Assembly (NCBI RefSeq): GCF_019711375.1
Contig: NZ_CP081295.1
Span: forward strand, 2,145,001-2,209,000
DNA: 64,000 nucleotides
Source of the DNA: Qipengyuania aurantiaca
GTDB lineage: Bacteria > Pseudomonadota > Alphaproteobacteria > Sphingomonadales > Sphingomonadaceae
Reading direction: 5' to 3'
Part shown: positions 36,610 through 45,983 of the stretch, one piece after another
How the letters are laid out: each line of letters begins with the position of its first letter
Numbering within the stretch: position 1 is the first letter of the stretch
Translations under genes and position numbers: made by a program
The notes under the pieces: model-generated
Told to the model about the DNA's origin: nothing
Seen by the model: the letters and a program-made list of their open reading frames with translations, nothing else
The model's database searches: none

Positions 36610-37743
36610 TTGGACGGATCGATCCCCTTCTGGATGTATATCCTCGGCTTCCCGCTTTTGCTGGGGCCGCTCGTTACCCTGCACGAACTCGGCCACTACC
36701 TCGTAGGGCGCTGGTTCGGCGTGAAGGCGGAAGCCTTCTCGGTCGGCTTCGGCAAGGAACTGTGGGGCTGGACCGACAAGCCCGGCACGCGCTGGAAACT
36801 CTCGGCGATCCCGCTGGGCGGCTATGTCCAGTTCAAGGGCGATATGGACCCGGCCAGCATTCCGCACCCCGATAAGATCGACGAAGCGAGCGCGGAAGAA
36901 CGCGATGGCAGTTTCCAGCATGCCTCGCTCGGCAAGCGCGCGCTGATCGTCTTTGCCGGACCGGCGATGAATATCATTATCACGCTGGCCATCTTCGCGA
37001 GCTTCTTTGCGATCTACGGGAAGCCCGTGGCGGCAGATCCTACAGAGACGACCGTCATTACCCGCTTCGCCGACGAAAGCGCCGCGCGCGACGCTGGGCT
37101 AGAGATCGGCGACCGCATGATTGCCATCGACGGCGAGCCGGTAGCGGAATTCCAGGACGTGGCCGACCGGGTGCTGATGTATCCGGGGCGCACCATCGAC
37201 ATGGAGATCGAGCGCGGTGGCGAGCGCCTGACGCTACCGGTCGAGATCGCCGACATCACCGAGACCGACCGTTTCGGCAACGAGAGCCGCATAGGCCGCA
37301 TCGGGGTCTATTCCTCCGAGCTTGCGGTGGAGGACGTCGGAATCGGCGAATCCATCTCTCTCGCCTTCGTTCAGACCGGCAAGCTGGTCGATATGATGGT
37401 GACGGGGATCAAGCAGATCGTCGTCGGCGATCGCTCGGTCAAGGAGCTGGGCGGGCCGGTCACGATCGGCAAGTTTGCAGGCGAGCAATTGAGCATGGGG
37501 CCGCTCGCCTTCATCAACTTCGCCGCGCTGATTTCGCTTAACTTGGCATTCATCAACCTCCTGCCAATCCCGGCGCTCGACGGCGGACACCTGGCTTTCT
37601 ACGCGGCTGAAGCGATCCGCCGGAAACCGCTGGGGCCGAAGTCTACGGAGGTGGCCTACCGGGCCGGCGTGGCACTGGTGCTCGCCCTGATGGTATTTGT
37701 CACCTTCATCGATATCGCCAAACTTCCCGTCTTCGGGAATTAG
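36610..37743 (+). CDS. rseP: RseP-type site-2 intramembrane protease
   Basis: A 377-residue zinc metalloprotease of the inner membrane. It has HELGH near the N-terminus, a central PDZ domain (about residues 130-215: ARDAGLEIGDRMIAIDGEPV), and the C-terminal INLLPIPALDGGH. It cleaves membrane-bound anti-sigma factors in envelope stress. TTG 36610, two bases after dxr, is the only start that gives the full first helix. The order with bamA is conserved. Confidence 0.95.
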   Translation: MDGSIPFWMYILGFPLLLGPLVTLHELGHYLVGRWFGVKAEAFSVGFGKELWGWTDKPGTRWKLSAIPLGGYVQFKGDMDPASIPHPDKIDEASAEERDGSFQHASLGKRALIVFAGPAMNIIITLAIFASFFAIYGKPVAADPTETTVITRFADESAARDAGLEIGDRMIAIDGEPVAEFQDVADRVLMYPGRTIDMEIERGGERLTLPVEIADITETDRFGNESRIGRIGVYSSELAVEDVGIGESISLAFVQTGKLVDMMVTGIKQIVVGDRSVKELGGPVTIGKFAGEQLSMGPLAFINFAALISLNLAFINLLPIPALDGGHLAFYAAEAIRRKPLGPKSTEVAYRAGVALVLALMVFVTFIDIAKLPVFGN

Positions 37744-37851
37744 GCGGGGAAAGGCCGAGCCGGATACGCCTAGCGAGGCGTCACACGGCTTGATCGTGGG
37801 GCCTGCATCGGGCAGGGGGCCAATCGGCCGCCTGCGCCTTGCAGGCGAGGA

Positions 37852-40629
37852 ATGATTTCAAGGACGGGAACTCCCTTGTCGATGACTGGATTTGCGAACG
37901 CCGCGACGACTTCGAAAACGCGGACCACGCGCCTTGTGGCGGGCCTGATGGCAGGCACGATCATGGGCACGATCCCCTCGATCGCGCTGGCTCAGGAAAG
38001 CGGTGAAGAGGGTGCCGGCGAAACCGCCGCAACCGTGCAGCAGCAGGACACGGTCCGCTCTATCGCGGTCGCCGGCGCGCAGCGTCTCGAGCCGCAGACG
38101 ATCCTTTCCTACATCCGCCTGCGTCCGGGCGACACTTACACGCAGGCCGCGGGTGACCAGGTCCTCAAGGACCTTTACGCGACCGAGCTGTTCTCCAACG
38201 TCAGCGTCGTCAACAACGATGGCAATGTCGTCATCACGGTGGCCGAAAACCCGGTCATCAACCGCATCCTGATCGAGGGCAACGACCGTCTCAAGGCGGA
38301 CAAGATCATCCCCGAAATCCGGCTCGCGCCGCGCCAGATCTTTACCCGTTCCAAAGTGCGCGCCGACGTTGCCCGCATCATCGAACTCTACAAGCGCCAG
38401 GGCCGCTTTGCCGCCACGGTCGAGCCGCAGCTCGTCCAGTTGGCGCAGAACCGCGTCGACATCGTGTTCGAGATCGAGGAGGGCCCCAAGTCGAAGGTCC
38501 GCCAAATCAACATCATCGGCAACGAGCAGTTCTCCGACGGCAAGCTCAAGGGCGAGATGGTTACCGAGGAGACGGGCAAGCTGCTGAGCTTCCTGAGCTC
38601 CAACAACAGCTACGACCCCGACCGCCTCGCGTTCGACCAGCAGAACCTGCGCACCTTCTACCTGACGCAGGGCTACGCCGATTTCCGCGTCGTTTCGGCC
38701 GTCGCCGAGCTGACGCCGGACAAGGAAGACTTCATCATCACCTATGTGGTGGAAGAGGGCGAGCGCTACAAATTCGGCGATGTCGAGGTACAGAGCGAAC
38801 TGCGCGATTTCGACAGCGACCTGATGACGCGCCAGCTGCCGATGAAGACCGGCGAATGGTACGATGCCAAGCGCGTCGAGGACACGGTCGAACAGCTGAC
38901 CGACCTTGCCGGCACCTTCGGCTATGCCTTTGCCGACATCCGTCCCGAATTCCGCCGCAATCCCGAAGACCTGACGATGGACGTCACCTTCGTGCTGCGC
39001 GAGGCCCCGCGCGTCTACGTCGAGCGCATCGATGTAAACGGCAACACGCTGACGCAGGACAAGGTCGTACGCCGCGAATTCCGCGTTGCGGAAGGCGATG
39101 CATTCAACAGCCTCGCGATCAAGCGTTCCGAAGCGCGTATCCGTTCGCTGGGCTACTTCCAGGAACAGTTCGAAGTCACGCAGGTCGAAGGCAGCGCGCC
39201 CGACCGCGTGATCCTCGAAGCGAATATCGAAGAGCAACCGACCGGCGAATTGCAGCTCTCGGCAGGCTTCTCGAGCCTCGAGCGCTTCGTGCTCGCCGGT
39301 TCGATCCGCCAGCGCAACTTCCGCGGCCGCGGGCAGACGGTGGGCCTCAGCGTGAACTATTCGCGCTATTCGAAGTCGGCGCAGGTGAGCTTCAGCGAGC
39401 CCTATCTGTTCGACCGCAATATCTCGATGGGCGCGGATATCTACCACCGCGAATACGACAACGACTTCTTCGCCAGCGAATTCAACCGCTATCGCCAGGC
39501 GACGACTGGCCTTTCGCTGCGCGCGGGTGTGCCGCTGACCGAATATATGTCGGCCATCGCCAGCTACACGCTTAACTTTGAAGATGTGACGATCGGCACG
39601 CAGTTCTTCGACGACATCGACGGCGACAACATCGACGAGTGCATCGGCTCGCGCTTCATCTGTGAGGCGGTCGGCAAGCGGACGAGCTCGATCCTCGGCC
39701 TTACGGTCAATTACAACTCGCTCAACAGCAGCCTTCGCCCCACCAGTGGCGAAACGATCTCCTTCTCGACCGAATTCGCCGGTGTCGGCGGCAATGTCGA
39801 TTACCTGCGCATGCGCACCCGCATGGCAAAGTATTTCAACGTGGGTTCGGGTTTCATTTTCTCGCTCCAGGCCGAAGGCGGCTGGATCGAAGCGCTCAAG
39901 AGCAACGCCGAACCCGGCTTTGACGATGTGCGTCTGACCGACCGCTTCTTCCTCGGCGAACCGCAGTTCCGCGGCTTCGATATCCGCGGCGTGGGTCCGC
40001 GTATCGTCCAGCTCGCCTATCTCGACGACGATGCTGATCCCGATACGCCGCGCGTCCTGCAGACGCTCGAAGCGTTGCGCGAGAACGACAACAATCGCAG
40101 CATCGATTATTCGCTCGGCGGCCGCGCCTATTACCTGGGCCGCGCCGAACTCGATATCCCGCTGGGAAGCGGCGCGACCGAGATGGGTATCCGCCCGTCG
40201 ATCTGGGTCGACGTAGGCTCGCTCTTCGCGGTGGATCGTCCGATCCTGCGGGATAACCCCAACGGCGTGCAGTCGACCATCAACGGCCAGCTGGTCTACC
40301 TTGGTCCGCTGTACGATCAGGACGGCAATCCGGTCCTTCGCGACCCGAACAACACGCCTGACGATCCGACCGACGACGTCCCCGCTATCGGCCAGACGCT
40401 CGACCAGTTCGACGCCGACGGGAACGCCAACGATCCGTTCATCCCGCCGTCCACCTTCTACAAGGAAGTGCTGCTGGGCGACAGCATCTCGCCGCGCATT
40501 ACCGCCGGCGTCGGGGTGAACTGGAACTCGCCCTTCGGTCCGTTCAGGATCGATATCTCTCACGTCATTAAAAAGCAGCGTGGTGACGACACCAAGACGA
40601 TCTCTTTCAACGTAGGAACGCAATTCTAA
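37852..40629 (+). CDS. bamA: Outer membrane protein assembly factor BamA
   Basis: A 925-residue Omp85 protein that folds and inserts outer-membrane barrels. It has a signal peptide ending near TIPSIALAQ, five POTRA domains (about residues 60-430), and a 16-strand barrel. The conserved barrel motif appears as EPQFRGFDIRG (usually VRGF). It is longer than E. coli BamA (810) because of Asp-rich loops, DDDADPDTP near 725 and a second with DQDGNPVLRDPNN near 822. ATG 37852 has AGGCGAGG upstream; ATG 37882 is possible. Confidence 0.96.
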   Translation: MISRTGTPLSMTGFANAATTSKTRTTRLVAGLMAGTIMGTIPSIALAQESGEEGAGETAATVQQQDTVRSIAVAGAQRLEPQTILSYIRLRPGDTYTQAAGDQVLKDLYATELFSNVSVVNNDGNVVITVAENPVINRILIEGNDRLKADKIIPEIRLAPRQIFTRSKVRADVARIIELYKRQGRFAATVEPQLVQLAQNRVDIVFEIEEGPKSKVRQINIIGNEQFSDGKLKGEMVTEETGKLLSFLSSNNSYDPDRLAFDQQNLRTFYLTQGYADFRVVSAVAELTPDKEDFIITYVVEEGERYKFGDVEVQSELRDFDSDLMTRQLPMKTGEWYDAKRVEDTVEQLTDLAGTFGYAFADIRPEFRRNPEDLTMDVTFVLREAPRVYVERIDVNGNTLTQDKVVRREFRVAEGDAFNSLAIKRSEARIRSLGYFQEQFEVTQVEGSAPDRVILEANIEEQPTGELQLSAGFSSLERFVLAGSIRQRNFRGRGQTVGLSVNYSRYSKSAQVSFSEPYLFDRNISMGADIYHREYDNDFFASEFNRYRQATTGLSLRAGVPLTEYMSAIASYTLNFEDVTIGTQFFDDIDGDNIDECIGSRFICEAVGKRTSSILGLTVNYNSLNSSLRPTSGETISFSTEFAGVGGNVDYLRMRTRMAKYFNVGSGFIFSLQAEGGWIEALKSNAEPGFDDVRLTDRFFLGEPQFRGFDIRGVGPRIVQLAYLDDDADPDTPRVLQTLEALRENDNNRSIDYSLGGRAYYLGRAELDIPLGSGATEMGIRPSIWVDVGSLFAVDRPILRDNPNGVQSTINGQLVYLGPLYDQDGNPVLRDPNNTPDDPTDDVPAIGQTLDQFDADGNANDPFIPPSTFYKEVLLGDSISPRITAGVGVNWNSPFGPFRIDISHVIKKQRGDDTKTISFNVGTQF

Positions 40630-41306
40630 TGAAGATTCTCAAGCAGACCATCGCCGCAGCGAGCCTGGCTGTCGCCGGCATCGCCGCAACGCCGCTCGCA
40701 GCGCAGGTCAGCGGCAACATCGCCGTGGTCAATCCGCCTGCCACGATCGCCGGTTCGAGCGCGCTGAGCACCGCGTACCAGCAGATCAACACGACCTACG
40801 CGGCACAGATCACGCAGGCACAGCAGAAGCAGCAGCAGGCGCAGGCGCTCCTCCAGCAGCTTGATACCAACAACGACGGCAATCTCGACCAGGCCGAGCA
40901 GCAGGCGGCGCAGACCGCTCCGCAGGCTCAGCAGATTCAGACGCTTGAGCGCGAGATCGCCCAGCTGCAGAATCAGGTCGATGCTGCGCGCGTCTATGCG
41001 ATCGAGCAAATCCTCCAGCAGTACGGCGCCGCCCTGCAGACGGTCGTTTCGGCCGACAACATCCAGGTCGTCCTGTCGCCCGAAGCGGTTGCCTGGTCGA
41101 ACCCGGCCACCAATATCAACCAGAAGGTCGTGAACGCGCTCAACACCCGCGTGCCCTCGGTCCAGATCACCCCGCCGCAGGGCTGGCAGCCGAGCCAGCA
41201 GGCCGTCGGTGTGTTCCAGCAGGTCCAGCAAATCCTGATGGTTGCCGCCGCCCGCCAGCAGGCCGCTGCCGCGCAGCAGCCGGCTGCCCAGGCGACCGGT
41301 CGCTAA
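40629..41306 (+). CDS. skp: Skp/OmpH-family periplasmic chaperone with an EF-hand loop
   Basis: A 225-residue periplasmic chaperone for unfolded outer membrane proteins. It has a signal peptide (residues 1-25), a Gln/Ala-rich coiled coil (about 55-125) and a Gln/Ala tail. Within the first coiled-coil arm is [12 protein letters not shown] (79-90), a full EF-hand-type calcium loop with D, N, D, D and E at positions 1, 3, 5, 9 and 12. That is not part of E. coli Skp. It directly follows bamA. Confidence 0.9.
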   Translation: MKILKQTIAAASLAVAGIAATPLAAQVSGNIAVVNPPATIAGSSALSTAYQQINTTYAAQITQAQQKQQQAQALLQQLDTNNDGNLDQAEQQAAQTAPQAQQIQTLEREIAQLQNQVDAARVYAIEQILQQYGAALQTVVSADNIQVVLSPEAVAWSNPATNINQKVVNALNTRVPSVQITPPQGWQPSQQAVGVFQQVQQILMVAAARQQAAAAQQPAAQATGR

Positions 41307-41328
41307 GAAAACGCAAGGAGCAGGGGAT

Positions 41329-41781
41329 ATGAGCGAGACCGGTTTCGACGTCGTCGAGGTGCTCAAGCGCCTTCCGCACCGCTATCCCCTGCTCCTCGTC
41401 GACCGCGTGGCCGAACTCGTCCCGGACGAGCGCATCCACGCGATCAAGGCAGTCAGCTTCAACGAAGACTTTTTCCAGGGGCACTTCCCCGGCGCGCCGA
41501 TCATGCCCGGCGTGCTCCAGATCGAGGCGTTGGCGCAGGCCGCCGGCGTGCTCGCGGTGGAAAGCCTCGGCCTCGCCGGCTCGGGCAAGCTCGTCTATTT
41601 CATGGCGATCGAGAACGCGAAGTTCCGCGCACCCGTCACGCCGGGTGTGCTGCTCGATCTAAAGGCGGAATTTGTCCAGAAGCGCGCCCGCGTCTGCAAG
41701 TTCGCAGGCGAGGCTTCGGTCGATGGGATGGTGACCTGCGAAGTCAGCTTCACCGCCATGATCGCCGACGCGCCCGAATAA
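41329..41781 (+). CDS. fabZ: 3-hydroxyacyl-ACP dehydratase FabZ
   Basis: A 150-residue hot-dog-fold dehydratase of fatty-acid synthesis. It has [13 protein letters not shown], then [20 protein letters not shown] with the catalytic His and Glu. It follows skp by 22 bases; lpxD, which lies between them in LPS-making bacteria, is absent. Confidence 0.97.
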   Translation: MSETGFDVVEVLKRLPHRYPLLLVDRVAELVPDERIHAIKAVSFNEDFFQGHFPGAPIMPGVLQIEALAQAAGVLAVESLGLAGSGKLVYFMAIENAKFRAPVTPGVLLDLKAEFVQKRARVCKFAGEASVDGMVTCEVSFTAMIADAPE

Positions 41782-41875
41782 CCTTGCGAATCTCGGGCCG
41801 CGCCGCTAAGGGCGCAGCCTTTCCCAACACAGCTGGATCGGTCGGAACCGCTCCGAAGCTAAAAGGACGTATATC

Positions 41876-42100
41876 ATGAAGGCCGAAGGTCACCCCGATT
41901 ACCACATGATCACGGTCAAGATGACCGATGGCACCGAATTCCAGACGCGCTCGACCTGGGGCAGCGAAGGCGACACGCTGACGCTCGACATCGACCCCAC
42001 CAGTCACCCGGCATGGACCGGCGGCAAGCAGCAGCTTCAGGAAGGCGGCCGCGTTGCAGCCTTCAACAAGCGCTTCGGCGGTCTCACGCTCAAGAAGTAA
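41876..42100 (+). CDS. rpmE: 50S ribosomal protein L31
   Basis: A 74-residue L31, starting [20 protein letters not shown] and ending [18 protein letters not shown]. It lacks the zinc CxxC motifs, so it is the zinc-independent type. It is separate from the fabZ unit (94 bases) and has its own terminator. Confidence 0.95.
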   Translation: MKAEGHPDYHMITVKMTDGTEFQTRSTWGSEGDTLTLDIDPTSHPAWTGGKQQLQEGGRVAAFNKRFGGLTLKK

Positions 42101-42122
42101 GCTTCTTCGGCGACGAAATCTT

Positions 42123-42150
42123 AAGGGCGGTCCTTCGGGGCCGCCCTTTT
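42123..42150. terminator. Terminator after rpmE, possibly bidirectional
   Basis: A stem AAGGGCGGTCC / GGGCCGCCCTT with a TTCG loop is followed by T-rich sequence on the plus strand; the minus side has only two A-T pairs extending it. It lies between the convergent rpmE and GFA-fold genes. Confidence 0.85.
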
Positions 42151-42160
42151 CGTTTGCGGA

Positions 42161-42583
42161 TCAGGGCTTGGTCGGCTCGAACCGCAACACGCCGGTATAT
42201 TCATAGGCGTTGCCATCACCTGGATGGCGCTGGCCGTTGAACACCGGGACTTGCGCCAATTCATAGATCGACATGCCGTCCACGCAGGCGAGGTTGACCC
42301 CGTAGTGATCGGGCTCGGAGCGCAGCTGGTGGAAGGTGTGGATGCCGCAGCGCGAACAGAAGCGGTGCTTCGCCTGCCCGCTCCCGAAGGTGTAGAGCGT
42401 GAGCGCGTCCTCGCCCCGCGTGATCTCCAGCGAGGCCATCGGCACATCCAGCATCACCACGCCCTTCATCGCGCAGATGGTGCAATTGCAGCGCCGGATG
42501 ATCGCGCCTTCGGGCACCGTGAAGCGGAACCGGACCGCCCCACAATGGCAGCCGCCTTCGCGCGTTTCCCCGCCCGCGATCAC
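42161..42583 (-). CDS. GFA-fold (glutathione-dependent formaldehyde-activating) family protein
   Basis: A 140-residue zinc protein of the GFA fold. It has GGCHCGAVRF, CNCTIC and CSRCGIHTF, the cysteines that form the two zinc sites. Family members include S-(hydroxymethyl)glutathione synthase, but most have unknown substrates. GTG 42583 is chosen because it overlaps the stop of the upstream oxygenase gene (GTGA) behind AAGGAG. Confidence 0.85.
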   Translation of the reverse strand: MIAGGETREGGCHCGAVRFRFTVPEGAIIRRCNCTICAMKGVVMLDVPMASLEITRGEDALTLYTFGSGQAKHRFCSRCGIHTFHQLRSEPDHYGVNLACVDGMSIYELAQVPVFNGQRHPGDGNAYEYTGVLRFEPTKP

Positions 42584-43215
42584 CAGCCCCACTCCTTCTC
42601 GCGGTACCATTTCGTGATCACGTATTTGACGCCCTTCCTGACCTTCATCCCGTGGTGGATGGTGTTGGGGTTCTCGCGCCCGTCGGGCCGCATATTGTTC
42701 CAGCACACCAGCTTGCCCGTCTCGGGCTGGAACGTCTTGCCCACCGCCTTGAAGCGAGTCGCCCCGCCGGCCTCCACTGCGTTGAGATAGACCATGAAGG
42801 TCCAGGTCCGCTGTCCGGCGACCGAGCAGTATTTCTCCCAGTCCTGACCTCCGCGGTTGAAATAGTCGCAATGCGGCTTGAACTCCTGCCCCACGTCATA
42901 GCGCTGGCCCTGCAGCGGCTCGCCGTACTTGGGATCGATACCGTTGAGCGCGGCAAGCAGGGCCTCGAGCTCGCGCACCACCGGCTCATCCGGGTCGAGA
43001 TCGCAGGTCTCGCTGGTGCGGAAGTAATGGTCGTCGCCCGCGTCGGCGAGGGTGGAGGGACGGCGGTCCTTCTCGATCAGCGCGACAAGCTGATCGCACA
43101 TCGCAGGCGAGGCGAAATCGCGCAGCTGGAAGAGCTCCGCCTTGGGCGTCGGCACGCGCTGCATCCCCGGACGGGACAGCAGGAGCTCGCTTGAAGATTC
43201 GCCGGGATTGGTCAT
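42580..43215 (-). CDS. Prolyl 4-hydroxylase-like 2-oxoglutarate/Fe(II) oxygenase
   Basis: A 211-residue dioxygenase of the P4H alpha-subunit type. The iron ligands are H-x-D in FKPHCDYF and the distal His in NTIHHGMKV; Lys in GVKYVITKW would bind 2-oxoglutarate. Substrate unknown; bacterial homologues hydroxylate proline in proteins such as EF-Tu or small molecules. Start ATG 43215 is chosen over an upstream ATG in basic, non-family sequence. Confidence 0.88.
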   Translation of the reverse strand: MTNPGESSSELLLSRPGMQRVPTPKAELFQLRDFASPAMCDQLVALIEKDRRPSTLADAGDDHYFRTSETCDLDPDEPVVRELEALLAALNGIDPKYGEPLQGQRYDVGQEFKPHCDYFNRGGQDWEKYCSVAGQRTWTFMVYLNAVEAGGATRFKAVGKTFQPETGKLVCWNNMRPDGRENPNTIHHGMKVRKGVKYVITKWYREKEWGW

Positions 43216-43408
43216 CGCGTGCCACGTTATCGGTCGGGGAGCGCGCCGCAAGCAAAGAAAGAAAATTGCGCGTGGCAGCGTGTAATCGCTTTTTCGCTTC
43301 CCATAGGGGCCATGTTGTGCAACAGGCGCACGCCGTTACGCAAGGCGGGTTGACGGCCCGTTATCCGCGTATATGTGCCGCCTTCCCGGCAGCGTTCCGG
43401 GGGCATGT

Positions 43409-43486
43409 GGCGATCGTAGCTCAGTTGGTTAGAGCGCCGGTTTGTGGTACCGGAGGTCGCGGGTTCGAACCCCGTCGATCGCCCCA
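43409..43486 (+). tRNA. tRNA-His (anticodon GTG), CCA encoded
   Basis: A 78-base tRNA with the extra G(-1), which pairs with C73 to give the eight-base-pair acceptor stem GGCGATCG / CGATCGCC that is unique to tRNA-His. The anticodon loop is TTTGTGGTA, and the T-arm is GGGTTCGAACCCC. CCA is encoded. Confidence 0.97.
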
Positions 43487-43543
43487 TTTTCTCCTTTCGC
43501 GTGCTGGTTTGAGAGACACCTTATTCCAAGGGGCGAGAGGCCG

Positions 43544-44608
43544 ATGACAGCGTTCTGGACCGAAGCGGATTACGACGACCACGAACTGGTCGAGGTCGTG
43601 CGCGACCCAAAGAGCGGCCTTACCGCGATCATCGCACTGCACTCCACCCATCTCGGCCCCGGCGCGGGCGGCACGCGCTTCTGGCACTATGCCAATCCCG
43701 AAGACGCGATGCGCGACGCGCTGCGCCTGTCGCGCGGCATGAGCTACAAGAACGCCATGGCGGGCCTTCCCATGGGCGGCGGCAAGGCCGTTATCCTCGC
43801 CGATGAGGACAAGACCAAGACGCCCGAAATGCTGGCGGCCTTCGCCGATGCGGTCGAAGGGCTGGGCGGCAAATACGTCACCGCCGAAGACGTCGGCATT
43901 TCCGAAGCCGACATGGCCGCCGTGGCCGAGCGTACGCAATATGTCTCGGGTCTGCCGGTGAGCGGCGAGGACGCCGCCGGCGGCGACCCGGGCCCGTTCA
44001 CCGCGCTCGGCATCTTCCTCGGCATCAAGGCCGCGGTGAAGCATAAACTCGGCAAGGACAGCATGGACGGCGTCCATGTCGCGATCCAGGGCACGGGCAG
44101 CGTCGGCGGCGGTGTCGCCCGCCTGCTCGCCAAAGAAGGCGCCAAGCTGACCCTGTCGGACATCCACATGGACCGCTGCAAGGCCCTGGCCGCAGAGCTC
44201 GACGCCGAATGCGTCGGCCCCGATGCGATCATGGCGGTTGCGTGCGACGTGTTCAGCCCGAACGCACTCGGCGCTATCCTCGACGACGAAGGCATCGCCA
44301 AGCTTGATTGCAAAGTCGTTGCAGGAGGGGCGAACAACCAGTTGAAGCGCCCCGAACACGGCCCGATGCTGGCCAAGCGCGGAATTCTCTACGCTCCCGA
44401 CTACGTGATCAACGCGGGCGGCATCATCTCGGTCACGCTCGAATATTTGTGCCGCAACGACAAGGCACCCTGCGATATCAACGAGGTGCGCAAGCGCATC
44501 GCGCTGATCCCGGGCCGTCTGGAGCAGATCTGGCAGGAAAGCGACAAGAGCGGCGTTTCGCCCGACCAGGTCGCCGACAAGATGGCGCAGGAGCTCATCG
44601 GGCGCTAA
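43544..44608 (+). CDS. ldh: Leucine dehydrogenase (Glu/Leu/Phe/Val dehydrogenase family)
   Basis: A 354-residue NAD-dependent branched-chain amino acid dehydrogenase. It has the catalytic-lysine segment MAGLPMGGGKAVI, the substrate segment KYVTAEDVGI, and the dinucleotide fold VAIQGTGSVGGGVA. It interconverts leucine and its 2-oxo acid with ammonia. Length and motifs fit leucine rather than glutamate dehydrogenase. The start lies 57 bases after tRNA-His. Confidence 0.9.
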   Translation: MTAFWTEADYDDHELVEVVRDPKSGLTAIIALHSTHLGPGAGGTRFWHYANPEDAMRDALRLSRGMSYKNAMAGLPMGGGKAVILADEDKTKTPEMLAAFADAVEGLGGKYVTAEDVGISEADMAAVAERTQYVSGLPVSGEDAAGGDPGPFTALGIFLGIKAAVKHKLGKDSMDGVHVAIQGTGSVGGGVARLLAKEGAKLTLSDIHMDRCKALAAELDAECVGPDAIMAVACDVFSPNALGAILDDEGIAKLDCKVVAGGANNQLKRPEHGPMLAKRGILYAPDYVINAGGIISVTLEYLCRNDKAPCDINEVRKRIALIPGRLEQIWQESDKSGVSPDQVADKMAQELIGR

Positions 44609-44662
44609 TCCGCCTTGCGAGCAGGGGCGGGGGCTGCAATAGGCTGACCCACGGCTTTCACC

Positions 44663-45385
44663 ATGCACGGCTTCGCTAATCCCAAACGGTTTCTCGCGCT
44701 GGCGAGCTGGCTCACGCCGCTCCTGCTGGTGTCTGGGCTTGTGCTAACCGCCGCGGCGCTCTTCTGGGGTTTCACGCAGGTTCCGCCCGACCGGCTGATG
44801 GGCGAGACCGTGCGCATCCTCTTCATCCATGTGCCGACCGCGTGGCTGGGGATGGGCGGATGGACCGCCATCGCCGTTTCGAGCCTCGTCTTCCTCGTCT
44901 GGCGCCACCCGCTTGCGGCCATTGCGGCGCGCGGGGCAGCGGTTCCGGGGCTGGTCTTCACGCTGATCTGCCTCGCCACCGGCTCGATCTGGGGCCGGCC
45001 CACATGGGGGACCTGGTGGGTGTGGGACGGACGGCTGACCTCCATGCTGGTCCTCGCCTTCCTCTACGTTGCCTATATCGCGCTCGCGCAGGCGGCGGAG
45101 CGCGAGGGCATTTCGGCCCGCATCCCGGCCATCTTCGGCCTGCTGGGCGCGATCAATATTCCCATCATCAACCGCAGCGTGGTGTGGTGGAATTCGCTCC
45201 ACCAGCCGCCCAGCATCACCATGGGCAAGAGTGCGATCGACGGTATCTTCCTCGGTCCGCTGCTGGTCGCGGTGATCGGCTTCTCGCTGATCTTCGGCGG
45301 CGTAGTGCTGGCCCGCATGCGCGCCCTGCTGGCCGACATACAGGCCGAGGCGCGCCTGCGCCGCCGGGCGATGGAGGCCGACTGA
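44663..45385 (+). CDS. ccmC: Haem exporter/handling protein CcmC
   Basis: A 240-residue inner-membrane protein with six helices and the Trp-rich periplasmic haem-binding motif WGTWWVWDGRLTS flanked by conserved histidines (FIHVP and SLHQPP). It loads haem on CcmE in system I cytochrome c maturation. It heads the run ccmC-D-E-F-G-H-I; ccmA and ccmB are not in this window. Confidence 0.96.
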   Translation: MHGFANPKRFLALASWLTPLLLVSGLVLTAAALFWGFTQVPPDRLMGETVRILFIHVPTAWLGMGGWTAIAVSSLVFLVWRHPLAAIAARGAAVPGLVFTLICLATGSIWGRPTWGTWWVWDGRLTSMLVLAFLYVAYIALAQAAEREGISARIPAIFGLLGAINIPIINRSVVWWNSLHQPPSITMGKSAIDGIFLGPLLVAVIGFSLIFGGVVLARMRALLADIQAEARLRRRAMEAD

Positions 45386-45525
45386 TGCGCGAGGCTCTCG
45401 ACCAATGGACCTTCGTCTACGCGGCCTATGCCATCGGCGTCGGCGGCACTCTGGCGATGATCGCATGGAGCTGGATCGCGATGAAGCGCGCCGAGGCCCG
45501 CCGCGAGAAAGCGCGTAAACGATGA
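45385..45525 (+). CDS. ccmD: Haem exporter protein CcmD
   Basis: A 46-residue protein with one membrane helix (FVYAAYAIGVGGTLAMIAWS) and a basic tail, the CcmD layout; it helps release holo-CcmE from CcmC. It overlaps ccmC by one base (TGATG) and ccmE by four. Confidence 0.9.
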   Translation: MREALDQWTFVYAAYAIGVGGTLAMIAWSWIAMKRAEARREKARKR

Positions 45526-45983
45526 AAGCCAAGCACCAGCGCCTCGTCCTTGTCATCCTCGCGCTCGTCGCGCTCGTCGGCGCAGGCCTGCTCGCCGCCT
45601 ATGCGCTGCGCAACCAGGCGAGCTATTTCTACCTTCCCGAGCAGATGCAGGCCGACCCGCCCGAAGTCGGGCAGGCCGTACGCCTCGGCGGAATGGTCGC
45701 GCCGGGCTCGCTCGCCACGCAGGCGGACGGGATCACGGTGACCTTCACCGTGACCGGCCGCGAGAACTCGGCCGTTCCGGTCCGCTACGCCGGTATCCTG
45801 CCCGATCTCTTCGTCGAGGGGTCGGGCGTGGTCGCGGAAGGGCGGCTCGCTGCCGATGGCACCTTCGTTGCCGACAACCTCCTTGCAAAGCATGACGAGA
45901 ATTACGTCCCGCGCGAACTGGAAGGCATGAGCGAGCACCAGGCGGCCGAAATGGCCGAAGAGACGACGGTCGGCCTCGAATGA
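45522..45983 (+). CDS. ccmE: Haem chaperone CcmE
   Basis: A 153-residue membrane-anchored OB-fold protein. It has one N-terminal helix and the haem-binding motif KHDENYVP, whose His links covalently to haem. It carries haem from CcmC to CcmF in the periplasm. It overlaps ccmD and ccmF by four bases. Confidence 0.96.
   Translation: MKAKHQRLVLVILALVALVGAGLLAAYALRNQASYFYLPEQMQADPPEVGQAVRLGGMVAPGSLATQADGITVTFTVTGRENSAVPVRYAGILPDLFVEGSGVVAEGRLAADGTFVADNLLAKHDENYVPRELEGMSEHQAAEMAEETTVGLE

Noticed and set aside
37858-40623. A 921-codon open frame on the minus strand across bamA
   Set aside because: It is antisense to an unmistakable bamA. The sequence has no known motif and arises from GC-rich codon bias.
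40770-40990. Tandem repeat array in skp
   Set aside because: The CAG-rich stretch is Gln/Ala coiled-coil coding without a fixed repeat unit.
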